Assembly: GCF_040947875.1 (NCBI RefSeq)
Contig: NZ_JBFRXN010000002.1
Location: 1,116,001 to 1,180,000 of the forward strand
Origin: Pseudomonas sp. MYb118
Lineage (GTDB): Bacteria > Pseudomonadota > Gammaproteobacteria > Pseudomonadales > Pseudomonadaceae
Direction of reading: 5' to 3'
Length of the DNA stretch: 64,000 nucleotides
In this document: one piece after another, positions 29,169-41,815 of the stretch
Numbering within the stretch: position 1 is the first letter of the stretch
Layout: the number at the start of each line of letters is the position of its first letter
Translations under genes and position numbers: made by a program
Notes under the pieces: model-generated
The model's database searches: none
What the model saw: only the letters and a program-made list of their open reading frames with translations
What the model was told of the DNA's origin: nothing

Positions 29169-29933
29169 CTAAAAATCCCGCTTCTTGCGAACCAACGTAT
29201 ACGCGCTGTGCAACTCGCGAGTCATATCCGTCGCCTCACGCACCTGTGACGCCGTTGCACCACTGCCGGCGACCTTGTCCGGGTGATGACGGCTGAGCAA
29301 GCGCCGATACGCGCGCTTGATCTGCGCCGGCTCGGCGTCGGCGGACACTCCCAGTAGCTTCAAGGCATCCTGGTAAGCCTGGGTGCTGTTGGGCAGCGGG
29401 CGCTTGACCGGCTCGTAGTCCGCCGCCAACGCCTGCACCTGATAGGACTTCCAGCCGAGCCACTTGCCCCACTGTGCGATCAACTTGCGTTCGGCCATGC
29501 CGGCGCGACCGTCAGCCCAGACCATGCGCCAGCAGGCACGCAGTACGCCTTCCGCCGCGTGAGGCTGGATACTCAGGCGACGCAAATATCGGCGCAAAGG
29601 GTCATGTCCCGATTTCCCGCGATTGAAGGCGGCGATCGCCCGCTGTTTCGCCGACTCGCTCATTTCCAGCGCCTGCATCTCCCGCCGCGCCTGCAGGATA
29701 TGCCCGTCCATGACTCGTCCGTTACTCTTGGCCAACCGCCCCAGCAGTACGAACAGCAGTTCATCGTTACGCAGCGCCGAACGACCGCCGAGCACGGCGC
29801 GCAGTTCTCCCCAGGTCTGCAATTGCAGACGCCGATCCAACGCCTGGCCCAATAATGCGCCGAGCATGGCCCCCGGAATACTGGCAACGAAAAAGCCCGC
29901 TCCGGCTCCAATCAGAGTCCCTGGCCACAACAT
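29169..29933 (-). CDS. djlA: DnaJ-like co-chaperone DjlA
   Basis: A 254-residue membrane-anchored J-domain protein. An N-terminal glycine-rich helix (LIGAGAGFFVASIPGAMLGALLG) leads into a TerB-like middle domain. The C-terminal J domain carries the essential HPD in SRHHPDKVAG. It stimulates DnaK ATPase at the inner membrane. It is separated from murU by one base, so amgK-murU-djlA form one minus-strand operon. Confidence 0.92.
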   Translation of the reverse strand: MLWPGTLIGAGAGFFVASIPGAMLGALLGQALDRRLQLQTWGELRAVLGGRSALRNDELLFVLLGRLAKSNGRVMDGHILQARREMQALEMSESAKQRAIAAFNRGKSGHDPLRRYLRRLSIQPHAAEGVLRACWRMVWADGRAGMAERKLIAQWGKWLGWKSYQVQALAADYEPVKRPLPNSTQAYQDALKLLGVSADAEPAQIKRAYRRLLSRHHPDKVAGSGATASQVREATDMTRELHSAYTLVRKKRDF

Positions 29934-29934
29934 G

Positions 29935-31622
<1,688 letters not shown>

Positions 31623-31752
31623 TACAAGGGTCTCCGACGGCCCTAGCCGTCAAGCGGGTCATGCTTTATTATCCAGCATCTTTTTCAGACCATCGAGAGG
31701 CGTGCGGCCCACACCGCGGGCAGATGGCACGCAGGAAGCCCGGACTAATAAG

Positions 31753-34551
31753 ATGGCATTGAAATCCCCCGCGTTTCGTAAAAAATTTCCGTTGTTGGTC
31801 ACTGGCAGTCTGCTGGCCCTGCAACCCCTAGCCACTTCGTTCGTGGTCGCCGCGGAACAGTATGACTGCTCAGTCTCTGCTTCGGGTGCCTGGGACTGTG
31901 CACCAAAGACGCCGGCGGCGGCATTGCCCCCACGTCCCGTCCATGACGGCAGCGCAGTCAGCTCCAGTGGCGAAGCCTCGACCGAGAGCGGCTCCAGCGA
32001 AGACACCGGCGCCAAGCCTGTGTTGGTCACCGAGTCCAAAGGGCGCGGCCTCAAGTCCCGTAGCGAAGACTACAGTCACCTTGACTGGGTTCCGCGCGAG
32101 AAGCTCACCGCAGCGCAACTGGCCGAAACCGGTCCTTACTGCTCTGGTTCCTATATCGAACCAATTCGTCCTGGCATGAATGACAAGACGAATAAAAGTG
32201 ACGCGCCTACCTTCGTCGGAGCCAAGGCGTCCCGCTACAAGCAGGATGAGCAGATCGCTTCCCTGGCCGGTGACGTGGTACTGCGTCAAGGCAGCATGCA
32301 GGCTGAAGCCGATGAAGCGAGCCTGTACCAGGCCGAGAGCCGTGGCGAACTGGACGGCAACGTGCGTATTCGCGACAACGGCGCGCTGATCGTCGGCGAC
32401 CATGCCGAAGTGCAGCTCGACACCGGTGAAGCCAAGGTCGACAACGCCGAATACGTGATGCACAAATCCCGTATCCGCGGTAACGCTTTGTACGCCAAGC
32501 GTGCCGAGAACGCGATCATCCGTCTCAAGGATGGTACGTACACCACGTGCGAACCGAACAGCAACGCCTGGCAGCTCAAGGGTAATAACATCACCCTGAA
32601 CCCGGCCACCGGCTTCGGTACCGCGACCAACGTGACCCTGCGCGTCAAGGACTTCCCGATCCTTTACACGCCTTACATCTATTTCCCGATCGACGACCGT
32701 CGTCAGTCCGGCTTCCTGCCACCGACCATCGGCAGCGGCAGCGATACCGGCTTCCTGCTGGTCACCCCGTACTACTTCAACCTGGCGCCGAACTACGACG
32801 CCACGTTGTATCCGCGCTACATGAGCAAGCGTGGCCTGCTGATGGAAGGCGAATTCCGCTACCTGACCAAGTCCAGCGAAGGTCAGTTCGGTGCCGCGTA
32901 CCTCAACGACGACGATACCGAGCGCAGTCAGCAGACCGACTACGAAAAAACCCGCTATATGTACAACTGGCAGCACAAGGGTGGCCTCGACTCGCGCGTC
33001 TTCACCCAGGTCGACTACACCAAGATCAGTGATCCGTATTACTTCCAGGATCTGGAAACTGATCAGATCGGTGTTAAAAGCGCGGATTACGTCAACCAGC
33101 AGGGTTCCGTTACCTACCGTGGCGACAGCTACTCCGCTCGCTTGAACGCCCAGGCTTATGAGCTGGCGACCGTTTCGAACATCACACCGTATGACCGTTT
33201 GCCGCAGATCACCCTCAATGGTCAGCTGCCAATGCACCCTAACGGTCTGAACTTCGATTACGAGACCGAAATCGTGCGGTTTGACCGCGACTTGAAGACC
33301 GGTCTGTTCTCCGATGAAAACGGCAACGTTACGCCTCGCCTGGACACTAACGTGACCGGCCTGGCCCGTGCCAACGGCGACCGGCTCAATCTCAAGCCAG
33401 GTGTCAGCCTGCCGTTGAACTGGACCTATGGCTTTGTGAAGCCATCGCTCAAGTATCAATACACCCAGTACCAGCTGGATCTCGACGCACGGGGCAAGTC
33501 TCAAATTGCCGCCCAGGACGCTGAAACCGATCGACTGTACGGCACATTCAGCAGCAACCAGAACCGTGGCGTGCCGATCGCCAGCATCGACAGCGGTCTT
33601 TATTTCGATCGCGACACGACCTGGTTCGGCAAGGGCTATCGTCAGACCCTGGAACCTCGCCTGTTCTATCTCTATGTTCCGGAGAAAGACCAGTCCGACA
33701 TTCCTGTGTTCGACACTGGTGAATACACCTTCAACTACGCATCGCTGTTCCGCGACAACCGTTTCTCCGGCAACGACCGCGTCGGTGACGAGAACAAGCT
33801 GTCGCTGGGTGTGACCAACCGCTGGATCGAAGAAAACGGCTTCGAGCGTCAGACCATCAGCGTCGGCCAAGCCTTCTACTTCAGGGACCGTAAAGTCCAG
33901 CTGCCGGGTATCGACGCCCGAACCCGCGAAGACTCTCAGTCCGATGTTTCGCCTTATGCGCTGCAGTACGAATACCGTTGGAACCGCGACTGGCGCACGA
34001 CTGCCGAATATAACTGGGACCCGGACAGCCGCAGCCCTCGCTCGGGTAGCGCGATGTTCCACTACCAGCCGGAAAACAACCCCAACAAGGTCATCAACGC
34101 CGGCTACCGCTATCGTAATGACCAGGTCCGCTATGACCAGAACACCGGTCAATGGTCGGTGGGTGGTGGTGACTACGGCACGCCGGGCCAACCTGGCTAC
34201 GTGAAGGATTACTACAAGATCCAGCAGCACGACTTCTCGGTGATCTGGCCGATCGTGCCGCAATGGAACGCCATCAGCCGCTGGCAGTATGACTACAACC
34301 GTAACCGTACCCTGGAAGCCTTCGGTGGTTTCGAGTACGACAGTTGCTGCTGGAAACTGCGCCTGATCAACCGTTACTGGGTTTCCTACGACGAATTCAG
34401 TCAGGAAGCTCCGCAAAACGAAAAAGGCGACCACGGCATCTTCCTACAAATCGTTCTGAAAGGTCTCGGCGGCCTCACCGGCGCCAAAGTAGAGAGCTTC
34501 CTCGACAAAGGCATCCAAGGTTATCGTGAACGTGAAGACCAAGCTTTCTGA
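31753..34551 (+). CDS. lptD: LPS-assembly outer-membrane protein LptD
   Basis: A 932-residue beta-barrel protein that inserts lipopolysaccharide into the outer leaflet with LptE. Order: signal peptide ([16 protein letters not shown]), a short N-terminal domain, an OstA/LptA-like jellyroll ([19 protein letters not shown]) and a long C-terminal barrel. Cysteines near both ends ([21 protein letters not shown]) would form the interdomain disulfides. ATG 31753 is preferred: an open frame starts 78 codons upstream but lies inside the amgK leader. It overlaps surA by 26 bp. Confidence 0.95.
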   Translation: MALKSPAFRKKFPLLVTGSLLALQPLATSFVVAAEQYDCSVSASGAWDCAPKTPAAALPPRPVHDGSAVSSSGEASTESGSSEDTGAKPVLVTESKGRGLKSRSEDYSHLDWVPREKLTAAQLAETGPYCSGSYIEPIRPGMNDKTNKSDAPTFVGAKASRYKQDEQIASLAGDVVLRQGSMQAEADEASLYQAESRGELDGNVRIRDNGALIVGDHAEVQLDTGEAKVDNAEYVMHKSRIRGNALYAKRAENAIIRLKDGTYTTCEPNSNAWQLKGNNITLNPATGFGTATNVTLRVKDFPILYTPYIYFPIDDRRQSGFLPPTIGSGSDTGFLLVTPYYFNLAPNYDATLYPRYMSKRGLLMEGEFRYLTKSSEGQFGAAYLNDDDTERSQQTDYEKTRYMYNWQHKGGLDSRVFTQVDYTKISDPYYFQDLETDQIGVKSADYVNQQGSVTYRGDSYSARLNAQAYELATVSNITPYDRLPQITLNGQLPMHPNGLNFDYETEIVRFDRDLKTGLFSDENGNVTPRLDTNVTGLARANGDRLNLKPGVSLPLNWTYGFVKPSLKYQYTQYQLDLDARGKSQIAAQDAETDRLYGTFSSNQNRGVPIASIDSGLYFDRDTTWFGKGYRQTLEPRLFYLYVPEKDQSDIPVFDTGEYTFNYASLFRDNRFSGNDRVGDENKLSLGVTNRWIEENGFERQTISVGQAFYFRDRKVQLPGIDARTREDSQSDVSPYALQYEYRWNRDWRTTAEYNWDPDSRSPRSGSAMFHYQPENNPNKVINAGYRYRNDQVRYDQNTGQWSVGGGDYGTPGQPGYVKDYYKIQQHDFSVIWPIVPQWNAISRWQYDYNRNRTLEAFGGFEYDSCCWKLRLINRYWVSYDEFSQEAPQNEKGDHGIFLQIVLKGLGGLTGAKVESFLDKGIQGYREREDQAF

Positions 34552-35848
34552 TTGTCTGCGCCCGCTCGTACTGGGCGCGCTGTTCCTGGGTACTGCGGCG
34601 AATGCCGCAGTACAGTCCATTGATAGAGTGGTGGCCATTGTCGACAACGATGTGGTCATGCAGAGCCAACTGGACCAGCGCGTTCACGAAGTTCAGCAAA
34701 CCATCGCCAAGCGCGGTGCTGCCGTGCCACCAGCCAACGTGCTGGATCAACAGGTGCTCGAGCGCCTGATCGTCGAGAACCTGCAACTGCAGATCGGCGA
34801 ACGCTCGGGCATTCGCATCACCGACGAAGAGCTGAACCAGGCCGTTGGCACCATTGCCCAGCGCAATAACATGTCGCTGGAACAGTTCCGTGCCGCGCTG
34901 TCGCGTGACGGCCTGTCCTACGAGGATGCTCGCGAGCAGATCCGTCGCGAAATGGTCATCAGCCGTGTGCGTCAACGCCGCGTGGCAGAACGCATCCAGG
35001 TGTCCGAGCAGGAAGTGAAGAACTTCCTGGCCTCCGACCTGGGCAAGATGCAGCTGTCCGAGGAATTCCGCCTGGCCAACATCCTGATTCCTACGCCGGA
35101 AAGCGCCAACTCCGACGCGATTCAGAATGCAGCCAAGCAGGCCGACGCGGTTTACCAGCAACTCCAGCAAGGTGCCGACTTCGCTCAACTGGCGATTGCC
35201 AAATCCGCCAGCGAAACCGCACTGGAAGGCGGCGACATGGGCTGGCGTAAAGCCGCGCAACTGCCACCTCCGTTCGACCGCATGCTGAGCACCATGAACA
35301 CGGGTGATATCACCGCGCCCATGCGCACCCCGGGCGGCTTCATCATCCTGAAGATCCTCGACAAGCGTGGCGGTGAAGCCCAGGTCCGTGACGAAGTGCA
35401 TGTTCGTCATATCCTGGTCAAACCAAGCCCGATCCGCGACGAAGCCAAAACCAAGGCGCTGGCCGACTCGCTCTACAGCCGCATCGAAGCGGGCGAAGAC
35501 TTCGCCGAACTGGCCAAGAGCTACTCCGAAGATCCGGGTTCCGCCCTCAACGGTGGCGACCTGAACTGGATCGACCCGAATGCGCTGGTGCCTGAGTTCC
35601 GCGAAGTGATGGCCAAGACCCCGCAAGGTCAGCTGTCCAAGCCGTTCCAGACCCAATACGGCTGGCACGTCCTGGAAGTCCTTGGCCGTCGCGCCACCGA
35701 CAGCACCAACCAGGCTCGCGAACAGCAGGCCATGACCGTACTGCGTAACCGCAAATACGACGAAGAGCTGCAAACCTGGCTGCGTCAGATCCGTGACGAA
35801 GCCTACGTTGAAATCAAACTTCCTGGCGCAGACCAGGCAGCGCAGTGA
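34526..35848 (+). CDS. surA: Periplasmic peptidyl-prolyl isomerase/chaperone SurA
   Basis: A 440-residue periplasmic chaperone for outer-membrane proteins such as LptD. A signal peptide is present ([17 protein letters not shown]), followed by an N-terminal chaperone domain and two parvulin domains ([14 protein letters not shown] and [13 protein letters not shown] starts). The start is GTG at 34526, or possibly GTG at 34532, both inside the lptD reading frame; no ATG fits. Encoded immediately after its major client. Confidence 0.93.
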   Translation: MNVKTKLSDCLRPLVLGALFLGTAANAAVQSIDRVVAIVDNDVVMQSQLDQRVHEVQQTIAKRGAAVPPANVLDQQVLERLIVENLQLQIGERSGIRITDEELNQAVGTIAQRNNMSLEQFRAALSRDGLSYEDAREQIRREMVISRVRQRRVAERIQVSEQEVKNFLASDLGKMQLSEEFRLANILIPTPESANSDAIQNAAKQADAVYQQLQQGADFAQLAIAKSASETALEGGDMGWRKAAQLPPPFDRMLSTMNTGDITAPMRTPGGFIILKILDKRGGEAQVRDEVHVRHILVKPSPIRDEAKTKALADSLYSRIEAGEDFAELAKSYSEDPGSALNGGDLNWIDPNALVPEFREVMAKTPQGQLSKPFQTQYGWHVLEVLGRRATDSTNQAREQQAMTVLRNRKYDEELQTWLRQIRDEAYVEIKLPGADQAAQ

Positions 35849-36834
35849 AACCCCAACGTTTCGCGCTGACACCCGGCGAACCGGCGGGCATAGGTCCAGA
35901 CCTGTGCCTGCTGCTGGCCTCGCAACCCCAGCCACACCCCCTGATCGCCATTACCAGCCGCGACCTGCTCCTCGAGCGGGCCGCGCAGTTGGGCGTGGCT
36001 GTCGACTTGCTGCCAGTGGCGCCGGGCAACTGGCCGGACTTGCCCGCACCCGCCAATAGCCTGTATGTCTGGGATACGCCCCTCGGCGCGCCGGTAACGG
36101 CAGGCCAGCTCGACCCGGCCAATGCCGCGTTCGTCCTGCAAACCCTGACCCGCGCGGGCCAGGGCTGCCTGGACGGGGATTTCGCCGGGATGATCACCGC
36201 TCCCGTGCACAAGGGCGTGATCAACGAATCGGGTATCGCCTTTTCCGGTCACACGGAGTTTCTCGCCGACCTGACGCACACCGCCCAGGTGGTGATGATG
36301 CTGGCAACCCGCGGCTTGCGTGTGGCCCTGGTGACCACTCACCTGCCGCTGCGCGACATTGCCGACGCAATCACACCGCAGCGTCTGGAGCGGGTGACGC
36401 GCGTCCTGCACAGCGACCTGCAACAGAAATTCGGCATCGCCCAGCCACGCATCCTGGTGTGCGGCCTCAACCCGCACGCCGGTGAAGGCGGTCATCTGGG
36501 CCATGAAGAAATCGACATCATCGAACCTACCCTTGAGCGCCTGCGCGGTGAAGGCATGGACCTTCGTGGTCCCCTGCCCGCCGACACGCTGTTTACCCCC
36601 AAATATCTGGAGCACTGCGACGCAGTGCTGGCGATGTACCACGACCAGGGCCTGCCCGTACTGAAATACAAAGGTTTCGGCGCGGCAGTCAATGTGACCC
36701 TCGGTTTGCCGATCATCCGCACATCAGTCGACCATGGCACCGCCCTGGACCTGGCTGGCAGCGGCAAGATCGACACCGGCAGCCTGCAGGTCGCCCTGGA
36801 AACCGCCTACCAGATGGCCGAGACCCGTTTATGA
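35845..36834 (+). CDS. pdxA: 4-hydroxythreonine-4-phosphate dehydrogenase
   Basis: A 329-residue metal- and NAD-dependent enzyme of pyridoxal phosphate synthesis. Motifs include [53 protein letters not shown] and [12 protein letters not shown], which hold the metal-binding histidines. GTG start at 35845 overlaps the surA stop (GTGA). Overlaps rsmA by 4 bp at the other end. Confidence 0.95.
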   Translation: MKPQRFALTPGEPAGIGPDLCLLLASQPQPHPLIAITSRDLLLERAAQLGVAVDLLPVAPGNWPDLPAPANSLYVWDTPLGAPVTAGQLDPANAAFVLQTLTRAGQGCLDGDFAGMITAPVHKGVINESGIAFSGHTEFLADLTHTAQVVMMLATRGLRVALVTTHLPLRDIADAITPQRLERVTRVLHSDLQQKFGIAQPRILVCGLNPHAGEGGHLGHEEIDIIEPTLERLRGEGMDLRGPLPADTLFTPKYLEHCDAVLAMYHDQGLPVLKYKGFGAAVNVTLGLPIIRTSVDHGTALDLAGSGKIDTGSLQVALETAYQMAETRL

Positions 36835-37649
36835 CCGAGCACTACCAACACAAGGCGCGCAAGCGCTTTGGCCAGAACTTCCTGCACGATGCCGGCGTCA
36901 TCGACCGCATCCTGCGCTCCATCAACGCCAAACCCGATGACCGCATGCTGGAAATCGGCCCTGGCCAGGGCGCGCTGACCCAGGGGCTGCTGGGCAGCGG
37001 TGCGCAACTGGATGTGGTGGAGCTGGACAAGGACCTGATCCCGATCCTCAACCAGCAGTTCGCCGGCAAGAGCAATTTCAACCTGCATCAGGGCGACGCG
37101 CTGAAGTTCGACTTCAACACCCTGAACGCCGCCCCCAACAGCCTTCGAGTGGTCGGCAACCTGCCGTACAACATCTCCACGCCGCTGATTTTCCACCTGC
37201 TGAACAATGCCGGGATCATCCGCGACATGCACTTCATGCTGCAGAAGGAAGTGGTCGAGCGCCTGGCCGCAGGCCCTGGCGGTGGTGACTGGGGTCGTCT
37301 GTCGATCATGGTTCAGTATCACTGCCGCGTAGAGCACCTGTTCAACGTCGGCCCAGGGGCGTTCAACCCGCCTCCGAAAGTCGATTCGGCCATCGTGCGC
37401 CTGGTACCACATGCCGTGCTGCCGCACCCGGCCAAGGACCACCGCCTGCTGGAGCGCATCGTGCGCGAAGCCTTCAACCAGCGCCGCAAAACCCTGCGCA
37501 ATACCCTCAAGCTGCTGCTGAGCAGCGACGAAATCGCCGCCGCCGGTGTGGACGGCAGCCTGCGCCCTGAGCAACTCGACCTGGCTGCCTTTGTGCGCCT
37601 GGCCGACAAACTCAGCGAACAAGTCCTACAGAAGCCCGCCGCCGACTGA
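36831..37649 (+). CDS. rsmA: 16S rRNA (adenine1518/1519-N6)-dimethyltransferase
   Basis: A 272-residue SAM-dependent enzyme (KsgA) that dimethylates two adjacent adenosines near the 16S 3' end. The N-terminal [10 protein letters not shown], the SAM loop [13 protein letters not shown] and the catalytic [12 protein letters not shown] are intact. ATGA overlap with pdxA. A 124-bp gap with a strong hairpin follows before apaG. Confidence 0.96.
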   Translation: MTEHYQHKARKRFGQNFLHDAGVIDRILRSINAKPDDRMLEIGPGQGALTQGLLGSGAQLDVVELDKDLIPILNQQFAGKSNFNLHQGDALKFDFNTLNAAPNSLRVVGNLPYNISTPLIFHLLNNAGIIRDMHFMLQKEVVERLAAGPGGGDWGRLSIMVQYHCRVEHLFNVGPGAFNPPPKVDSAIVRLVPHAVLPHPAKDHRLLERIVREAFNQRRKTLRNTLKLLLSSDEIAAAGVDGSLRPEQLDLAAFVRLADKLSEQVLQKPAAD

Positions 37650-37664
37650 CAGGCAACGTGCGTT

Positions 37665-37709
37665 ATCGGGTAGGACACCAGCCTCCATGTCTGGTTTACT
37701 ACCCGATAG
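37665..37709 (+). promoter_or_regulatory. Two-tier hairpin between rsmA and apaG
   Basis: Outer arms TATCGGGTAG (37665-37674) and CTACCCGATA (37700-37709) pair perfectly. Inside, ACCAG (37678-37682) pairs with CTGGT (37692-37696). No T tract follows, so it does not look like an intrinsic terminator. It is the only sizeable gap in the otherwise overlapping lptD-to-apaH run; the function is unknown. Confidence 0.6.
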
Positions 37710-37773
37710 TTGGCCTAGACTGACTCCTATTCAGCTACGCCCCGCGTCCCGCTTCGTTTTTAAGGCCTCTTGC

Positions 37774-38154
37774 ATGTCCGATCCTCGTTATCAGGTCGAC
37801 GTCAGCGTCGTCACCCGCTATCTGGCAGACCAATCGCAACCCGAGCAGAACCGCTTTGCCTTCGCCTATACCATCACCGTGCAAAACAATGGCGAACTGG
37901 CCGCCAAACTGCTGTCACGGCACTGGGTCATCACCGATGGTGACGGGCATGTCGAGGAGGTGCGTGGCGCCGGTGTCGTGGGCCTGCAGCCGCTGATCCA
38001 GTCCGGCGACAACCACACCTACAGCAGTGGCACGGTGATGACGACCAAGGTCGGCACCATGCAAGGTACCTATCAGATGATTGCCGATGACGGCAAACAG
38101 TTCGACGCCATCATCGCCCCCTTCCGCCTGGCCGTGCCCGGAGCCCTGCACTGA
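37774..38154 (+). CDS. apaG: ApaG protein (CorD family)
   Basis: A 126-residue beta-sandwich (fibronectin-type) protein of the ApaG family, conserved beside apaH. The core motifs [27 protein letters not shown] and [12 protein letters not shown] are complete. Its biochemical role is uncertain; magnesium/cobalt resistance and nucleotide binding have been proposed for the family. ATG 37774 is the family start. Its stop overlaps the apaH start (TGATG). Confidence 0.93.
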   Translation: MSDPRYQVDVSVVTRYLADQSQPEQNRFAFAYTITVQNNGELAAKLLSRHWVITDGDGHVEEVRGAGVVGLQPLIQSGDNHTYSSGTVMTTKVGTMQGTYQMIADDGKQFDAIIAPFRLAVPGALH

Positions 38155-39032
38155 TGGCCACCTACGCCGTCGGTGATCTGCAAGGTTGTCTGGAGCCGCT
38201 CAAATGCCTGCTCGAGCAGGTCGCGTTCGACCCTGCCCAGGATAAATTGTGGCTGGTGGGTGATCTGGTCAATCGTGGTCCGCAGTCGCTGGAAACCCTG
38301 CGCTTCCTGTATGGCATCCGTGATTCGCTGGTGTGCGTGCTCGGCAATCACGACCTGCACCTGCTGGCCGCCGGGCATGACATCGAGCGCCTGAAGAAAT
38401 CCGATACCCTGCGCGAGATCCTCGAGGCGCCGGACCGGGCCGACCTGCTCGAATGGCTGCGCCAGCAAAAGCTCATGCACTATGACGAACAGCGCAACAT
38501 GGCCCTGGTCCACGCGGGCATTCCTCCGCAGTGGTCGCTGCGCAAAGCCCTCAAGTGCGCTGCGGAAGTCGAAGAGGTCCTGCGCGACGACAACCGTCTG
38601 ACCCCTTACCTGGACGGCATGTACGGCAACGAGCCGCTGAAGTGGGACAATGACCTCAAGGGCGTGACACGCCTGCGCGTGATCACCAACTACTTCACCC
38701 GCATGCGTTTTTGCACCGACGAAGGCAAACTCGACCTCAAAAGCAAGGAAGGCCTCGATACCGCCCCACCCGGTTACGCGCCCTGGTTTACCTACAAGGA
38801 GCGCAAGACCCGAGACGTGAAGATCATCTTCGGGCATTGGGCGGCACTGGAAGGCAACTGCAATCAGCCCGGCGTCTTCGCCCTCGACACAGGTTGCGTC
38901 TGGGGTGGGTCGATGACCCTGATGAACGTCGACACCCTCGAGCGCCTGCAATGCAAATGCGACGACCATGGCCATGCCATGCCGCCAGTCGCCCCTGTTT
39001 CCCCAATAACGGCAGCCGGCGTCCAGCGCTAG
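38154..39032 (+). CDS. apaH: Symmetrical bis(5'-nucleosyl)-tetraphosphatase
   Basis: A 292-residue metallophosphatase that splits Ap4A to two ADP and, in several bacteria, removes Np4 caps from RNA. Metal-binding motifs are [37 protein letters not shown] and VHAGIPPQW, followed by a C-terminal histidine motif (FGHWAALEG). One-base overlap with apaG indicates coupling. Confidence 0.95.
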   Translation: MATYAVGDLQGCLEPLKCLLEQVAFDPAQDKLWLVGDLVNRGPQSLETLRFLYGIRDSLVCVLGNHDLHLLAAGHDIERLKKSDTLREILEAPDRADLLEWLRQQKLMHYDEQRNMALVHAGIPPQWSLRKALKCAAEVEEVLRDDNRLTPYLDGMYGNEPLKWDNDLKGVTRLRVITNYFTRMRFCTDEGKLDLKSKEGLDTAPPGYAPWFTYKERKTRDVKIIFGHWAALEGNCNQPGVFALDTGCVWGGSMTLMNVDTLERLQCKCDDHGHAMPPVAPVSPITAAGVQR

Positions 39033-39065
39033 ACTGCGCATTCAGCCGAGCCCCAGGAGCCCGCC

Positions 39066-39395
39066 ATGAGCGAATTCAAACGCATCCCCCCAGAACAGGC
39101 CCAGGCCCTGCGCGAAAAAGGCGCGGTCGTGGTCGATGTCCGAGACCCGGCAACGTTTGCCGCACTGCACATCAGTGGCTCGAAGCATCTGGACAACCAT
39201 TCCCTGCATGCCTTCATCCAGGGCGCCGACCTCGACGCCCCTACGGTGGTGGTCTGCTATCACGGCAACTCCAGCCAGGGCGCGGCGGCCTATCTGGTCG
39301 GCCAGGGTTTCTCGGATGTCTACAGCATGGATGGCGGTTTTGAGCTGTGGCGTACGACCTATCCGTCAGAAACGTCGCAAGGCAGTGGCGAATAA
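39066..39395 (+). CDS. glpE: Thiosulfate sulfurtransferase GlpE (single-domain rhodanese)
   Basis: A 109-residue rhodanese. The active-site loop CYHGNSS carries the sulfur-accepting C64, and the N-terminal [10 protein letters not shown] is typical. It transfers sulfur from thiosulfate to acceptors such as cyanide or thioredoxin. The ribosome site CCAGGAG precedes ATG 39066. Last gene of the lptD-glpE run; E. coli GlpE has a different context. Confidence 0.93.
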   Translation: MSEFKRIPPEQAQALREKGAVVVDVRDPATFAALHISGSKHLDNHSLHAFIQGADLDAPTVVVCYHGNSSQGAAAYLVGQGFSDVYSMDGGFELWRTTYPSETSQGSGE

Positions 39396-39692
39396 TTTTT
39401 TTGTAACACGCAAGCCCCCGGCTCCCGCGGGCTTGCACGGCACCGGACGAACGGTCTGCCACAACTAATTACGTATCTCGCCTTTACCTCCCGAATTCCC
39501 AACTATCCTTAAGCGCAGGCCATCCAAAACAGGGGAGAGCCGGTACACCGGCGCGCGGATCATCGGGAGTAGCTTTCGCAGTCGTCATCTGCGAGGGATT
39601 TCTGGGGGGTAAACAGCGACCGCCTGTTCGGTTGCTGCCAGCATCGACTGAGTGATCCGGCGTCGGCTCCACGTATCGAGCGAGGTGACGTC
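39396..39692 (+). promoter_or_regulatory. Leader region of prkA with small hairpins
   Basis: The 297-bp gap contains no gene. AAGCCCCCGG...CGCGGGCTT (39413-39435) may be the glpE terminator, though no T tract follows. CTATCCT at 39503-39509 resembles a sigma-S-type -10, which would fit the known RpoS control of yeaG in E. coli. Two small hairpins follow (GCCGGT/ACCGGC at 39539-39552; TCGCAG/CTGCGA at 39576-39594), giving a structured leader before ATG 39693. Confidence 0.35.
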
Positions 39693-41615
39693 ATGAGTAT
39701 CTTTAGCCACTTCCAACAACGCTTCGAGTCCACACGCCAGGAAGAACTCTCGCTGCAAGAGTACCTGGAGCTGTGCAAAAAGGACCGCAGTGCCTACGTT
39801 TCCGCCGCCGAGCGAATCTTGCTGGCCATCGGAGAACCGGAGCTGCTGGATACTTCCACCAACTCGCGGCTTTCGCGAATCTTCTCCAACAAGGTGATCC
39901 GTCGCTATCCGGCCTTTGAAGACTTCCATGGGATGGAAGAATGCATCGAGCAGATCGTGTCGTATTTCCGCCATGCCGCTCAGGGCCTGGAAGAGAAGAA
40001 ACAGATTCTCTATCTGCTCGGCCCGGTGGGTGGCGGTAAATCGTCCCTGGCCGAGAAACTGAAGCAACTGATCGAAAAAGTGCCCTTCTATGCCATCAAG
40101 GGCTCACCAGTCTTCGAATCACCCCTGGGTCTGTTCAACGCCACCGAAGATGGCGCGATCCTCGAAGAAGACTTCGGCATTCCACGCCGCTACCTCAATA
40201 CCATCATGTCGCCATGGGCGACCAAGCGCCTGGCCGAGTTCGGTGGCGACATCAGCCAGTTCCGAGTGGTGAAACTCTACCCGTCGATTCTCAACCAGAT
40301 CGCCGTGGCCAAGACCGAACCGGGCGATGAGAACAACCAGGACATCTCGGCACTGGTGGGCAAGGTCGATATCCGCAAACTGGAAGAATTCCCGCAAAAC
40401 GACGCCGACGCCTACAGCTACTCGGGCGCACTGTGCCGGGCCAACCAGGGCCTGATGGAATTCGTCGAAATGTTCAAGGCACCGATCAAGGTGCTGCACC
40501 CACTGCTGACAGCCACCCAGGAAGGCAACTACAACAGTACCGAAGGCCTGGGCGCGATTCCGTTTACCGGCATTCTGCTGGCCCACTCCAACGAATCGGA
40601 ATGGCACACCTTCCGCAACAACAAGAACAACGAAGCGTTCATCGACCGGATCTACATCGTCAAAGTGCCGTACTGCCTGCGGGTCAGCGACGAAGTGAAG
40701 ATCTACGACAAGCTGCTGTTCAACAGCTCCCTGGCCAAGGCTCATTGCGCACCCGACACCCTGAAGATGCTCGCCCAGTTCACCGTGCTCTCGCGCCTGA
40801 AGGAGCCGGAAAACTCGAACATCTATTCGAAAATGCGCGTGTATGACGGCGAAAACCTCAAGGACACCGATCCGAAGGCCAAGTCGATCCAGGAGTACCG
40901 CGACAGCGCCGGTGTGGATGAAGGCATGAACGGCCTGTCGACCCGCTTCGCATTCAAGATCCTGTCCAAGGTCTTCAACTTCGACCCGCACGAAATCGCC
41001 GCCAACCCGGTGCATCTGCTGTACGTACTGGAACAACAGATCGAACAGGAACAATTCCAGGCTGAAACCCGCGAGCGCTATCTGCGCTACCTCAAGGAGT
41101 ACCTGGCACCGCGTTATATCGAATTCATCGGCAAGGAAATCCAGACCGCCTACCTCGAGTCTTACAGCGAGTACGGGCAGAACATCTTCGATCGCTACGT
41201 GCTGTACGCCGACTTCTGGATCCAGGATCAGGAATACCGCGACCCGGAAACCGGCGAGATCCTCAATCGCGTCGCACTGAACGAAGAGCTGGAAAAAATC
41301 GAGAAACCGGCCGGCATCAGCAATCCGAAGGATTTCCGCAACGAAATCGTCAACTTCGTCCTGCGTGCCCGAGCCAACAACAACGGCAAGAACCCGACCT
41401 GGCTCAGCTACGAAAAACTGCGGGTGGTCATCGAGAAGAAAATGTTTTCCAACACCGAAGACCTCCTGCCAGTCATCAGCTTCAACGCCAAGGCGAGCAA
41501 AGAGGACCAGCAAAAACACAACGACTTCGTTACACGGATGGTCGAGCGCGGTTACACCGACAAACAGGTACGGCTGCTGTCCGAGTGGTACCTGCGGGTC
41601 AGAAAATCTCAATAA
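39693..41615 (+). CDS. prkA: PrkA/YeaG serine protein kinase
   Basis: A 640-residue protein with an AAA-type N-terminal domain (Walker A GPVGGGKSS, residues 110-118) and a C-terminal PrkA kinase-like domain. The E. coli homologue YeaG acts in nitrogen-starvation and RpoS-linked stress responses and is reported to be a protein kinase or AAA protease-like enzyme. Length and the N-terminal FSHFQQRFE start agree with the family. First of the prkA-yeaH-spoVR trio. An intercistronic hairpin follows the stop. Confidence 0.92.
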   Translation: MSIFSHFQQRFESTRQEELSLQEYLELCKKDRSAYVSAAERILLAIGEPELLDTSTNSRLSRIFSNKVIRRYPAFEDFHGMEECIEQIVSYFRHAAQGLEEKKQILYLLGPVGGGKSSLAEKLKQLIEKVPFYAIKGSPVFESPLGLFNATEDGAILEEDFGIPRRYLNTIMSPWATKRLAEFGGDISQFRVVKLYPSILNQIAVAKTEPGDENNQDISALVGKVDIRKLEEFPQNDADAYSYSGALCRANQGLMEFVEMFKAPIKVLHPLLTATQEGNYNSTEGLGAIPFTGILLAHSNESEWHTFRNNKNNEAFIDRIYIVKVPYCLRVSDEVKIYDKLLFNSSLAKAHCAPDTLKMLAQFTVLSRLKEPENSNIYSKMRVYDGENLKDTDPKAKSIQEYRDSAGVDEGMNGLSTRFAFKILSKVFNFDPHEIAANPVHLLYVLEQQIEQEQFQAETRERYLRYLKEYLAPRYIEFIGKEIQTAYLESYSEYGQNIFDRYVLYADFWIQDQEYRDPETGEILNRVALNEELEKIEKPAGISNPKDFRNEIVNFVLRARANNNGKNPTWLSYEKLRVVIEKKMFSNTEDLLPVISFNAKASKEDQQKHNDFVTRMVERGYTDKQVRLLSEWYLRVRKSQ

Positions 41616-41645
41616 CCCGCTACCGGTCAGACCGGTTGTCGTCAG

Positions 41646-41687
41646 CCAGAGACCTGTGTGCGCTTTTTCTGGTACACAGGCCTCTGG
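41646..41687 (+). promoter_or_regulatory. Long hairpin between prkA and yeaH
   Basis: CCAGAG-A-CCTGTGT (41646-41659) faces ACACAGG-C-CTCTGG (41674-41687): 13 base pairs with one A-C mismatch and a 14-base loop. No T tract follows. It may stabilise the prkA mRNA end or attenuate downstream expression. Confidence 0.6.
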
Positions 41688-41815
41688 AAGGTGTTCGAAA
41701 GTCGGTAGCGAGTTCAGGCAGCATCCCGGACGCTTGGGGGAGCGCCAAAGGCCCCCTTGCTCTCACGATTTGATGCTGGGCTCGCCCCTTTCAGGACAGC
41801 TTCTAAGGAGCAGTC

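Noticed and set aside
31870..34434. An 854-codon open frame opposite lptD
   Set aside because: It is antisense to a clear lptD gene. The translation is Val-rich and of low complexity, with no conserved motif.
39413..39435. A definite intrinsic terminator after glpE
   Set aside because: The hairpin AAGCCCCCGG...CGCGGGCTT has no following T tract and imperfect pairing, so it is only mentioned in the leader region.
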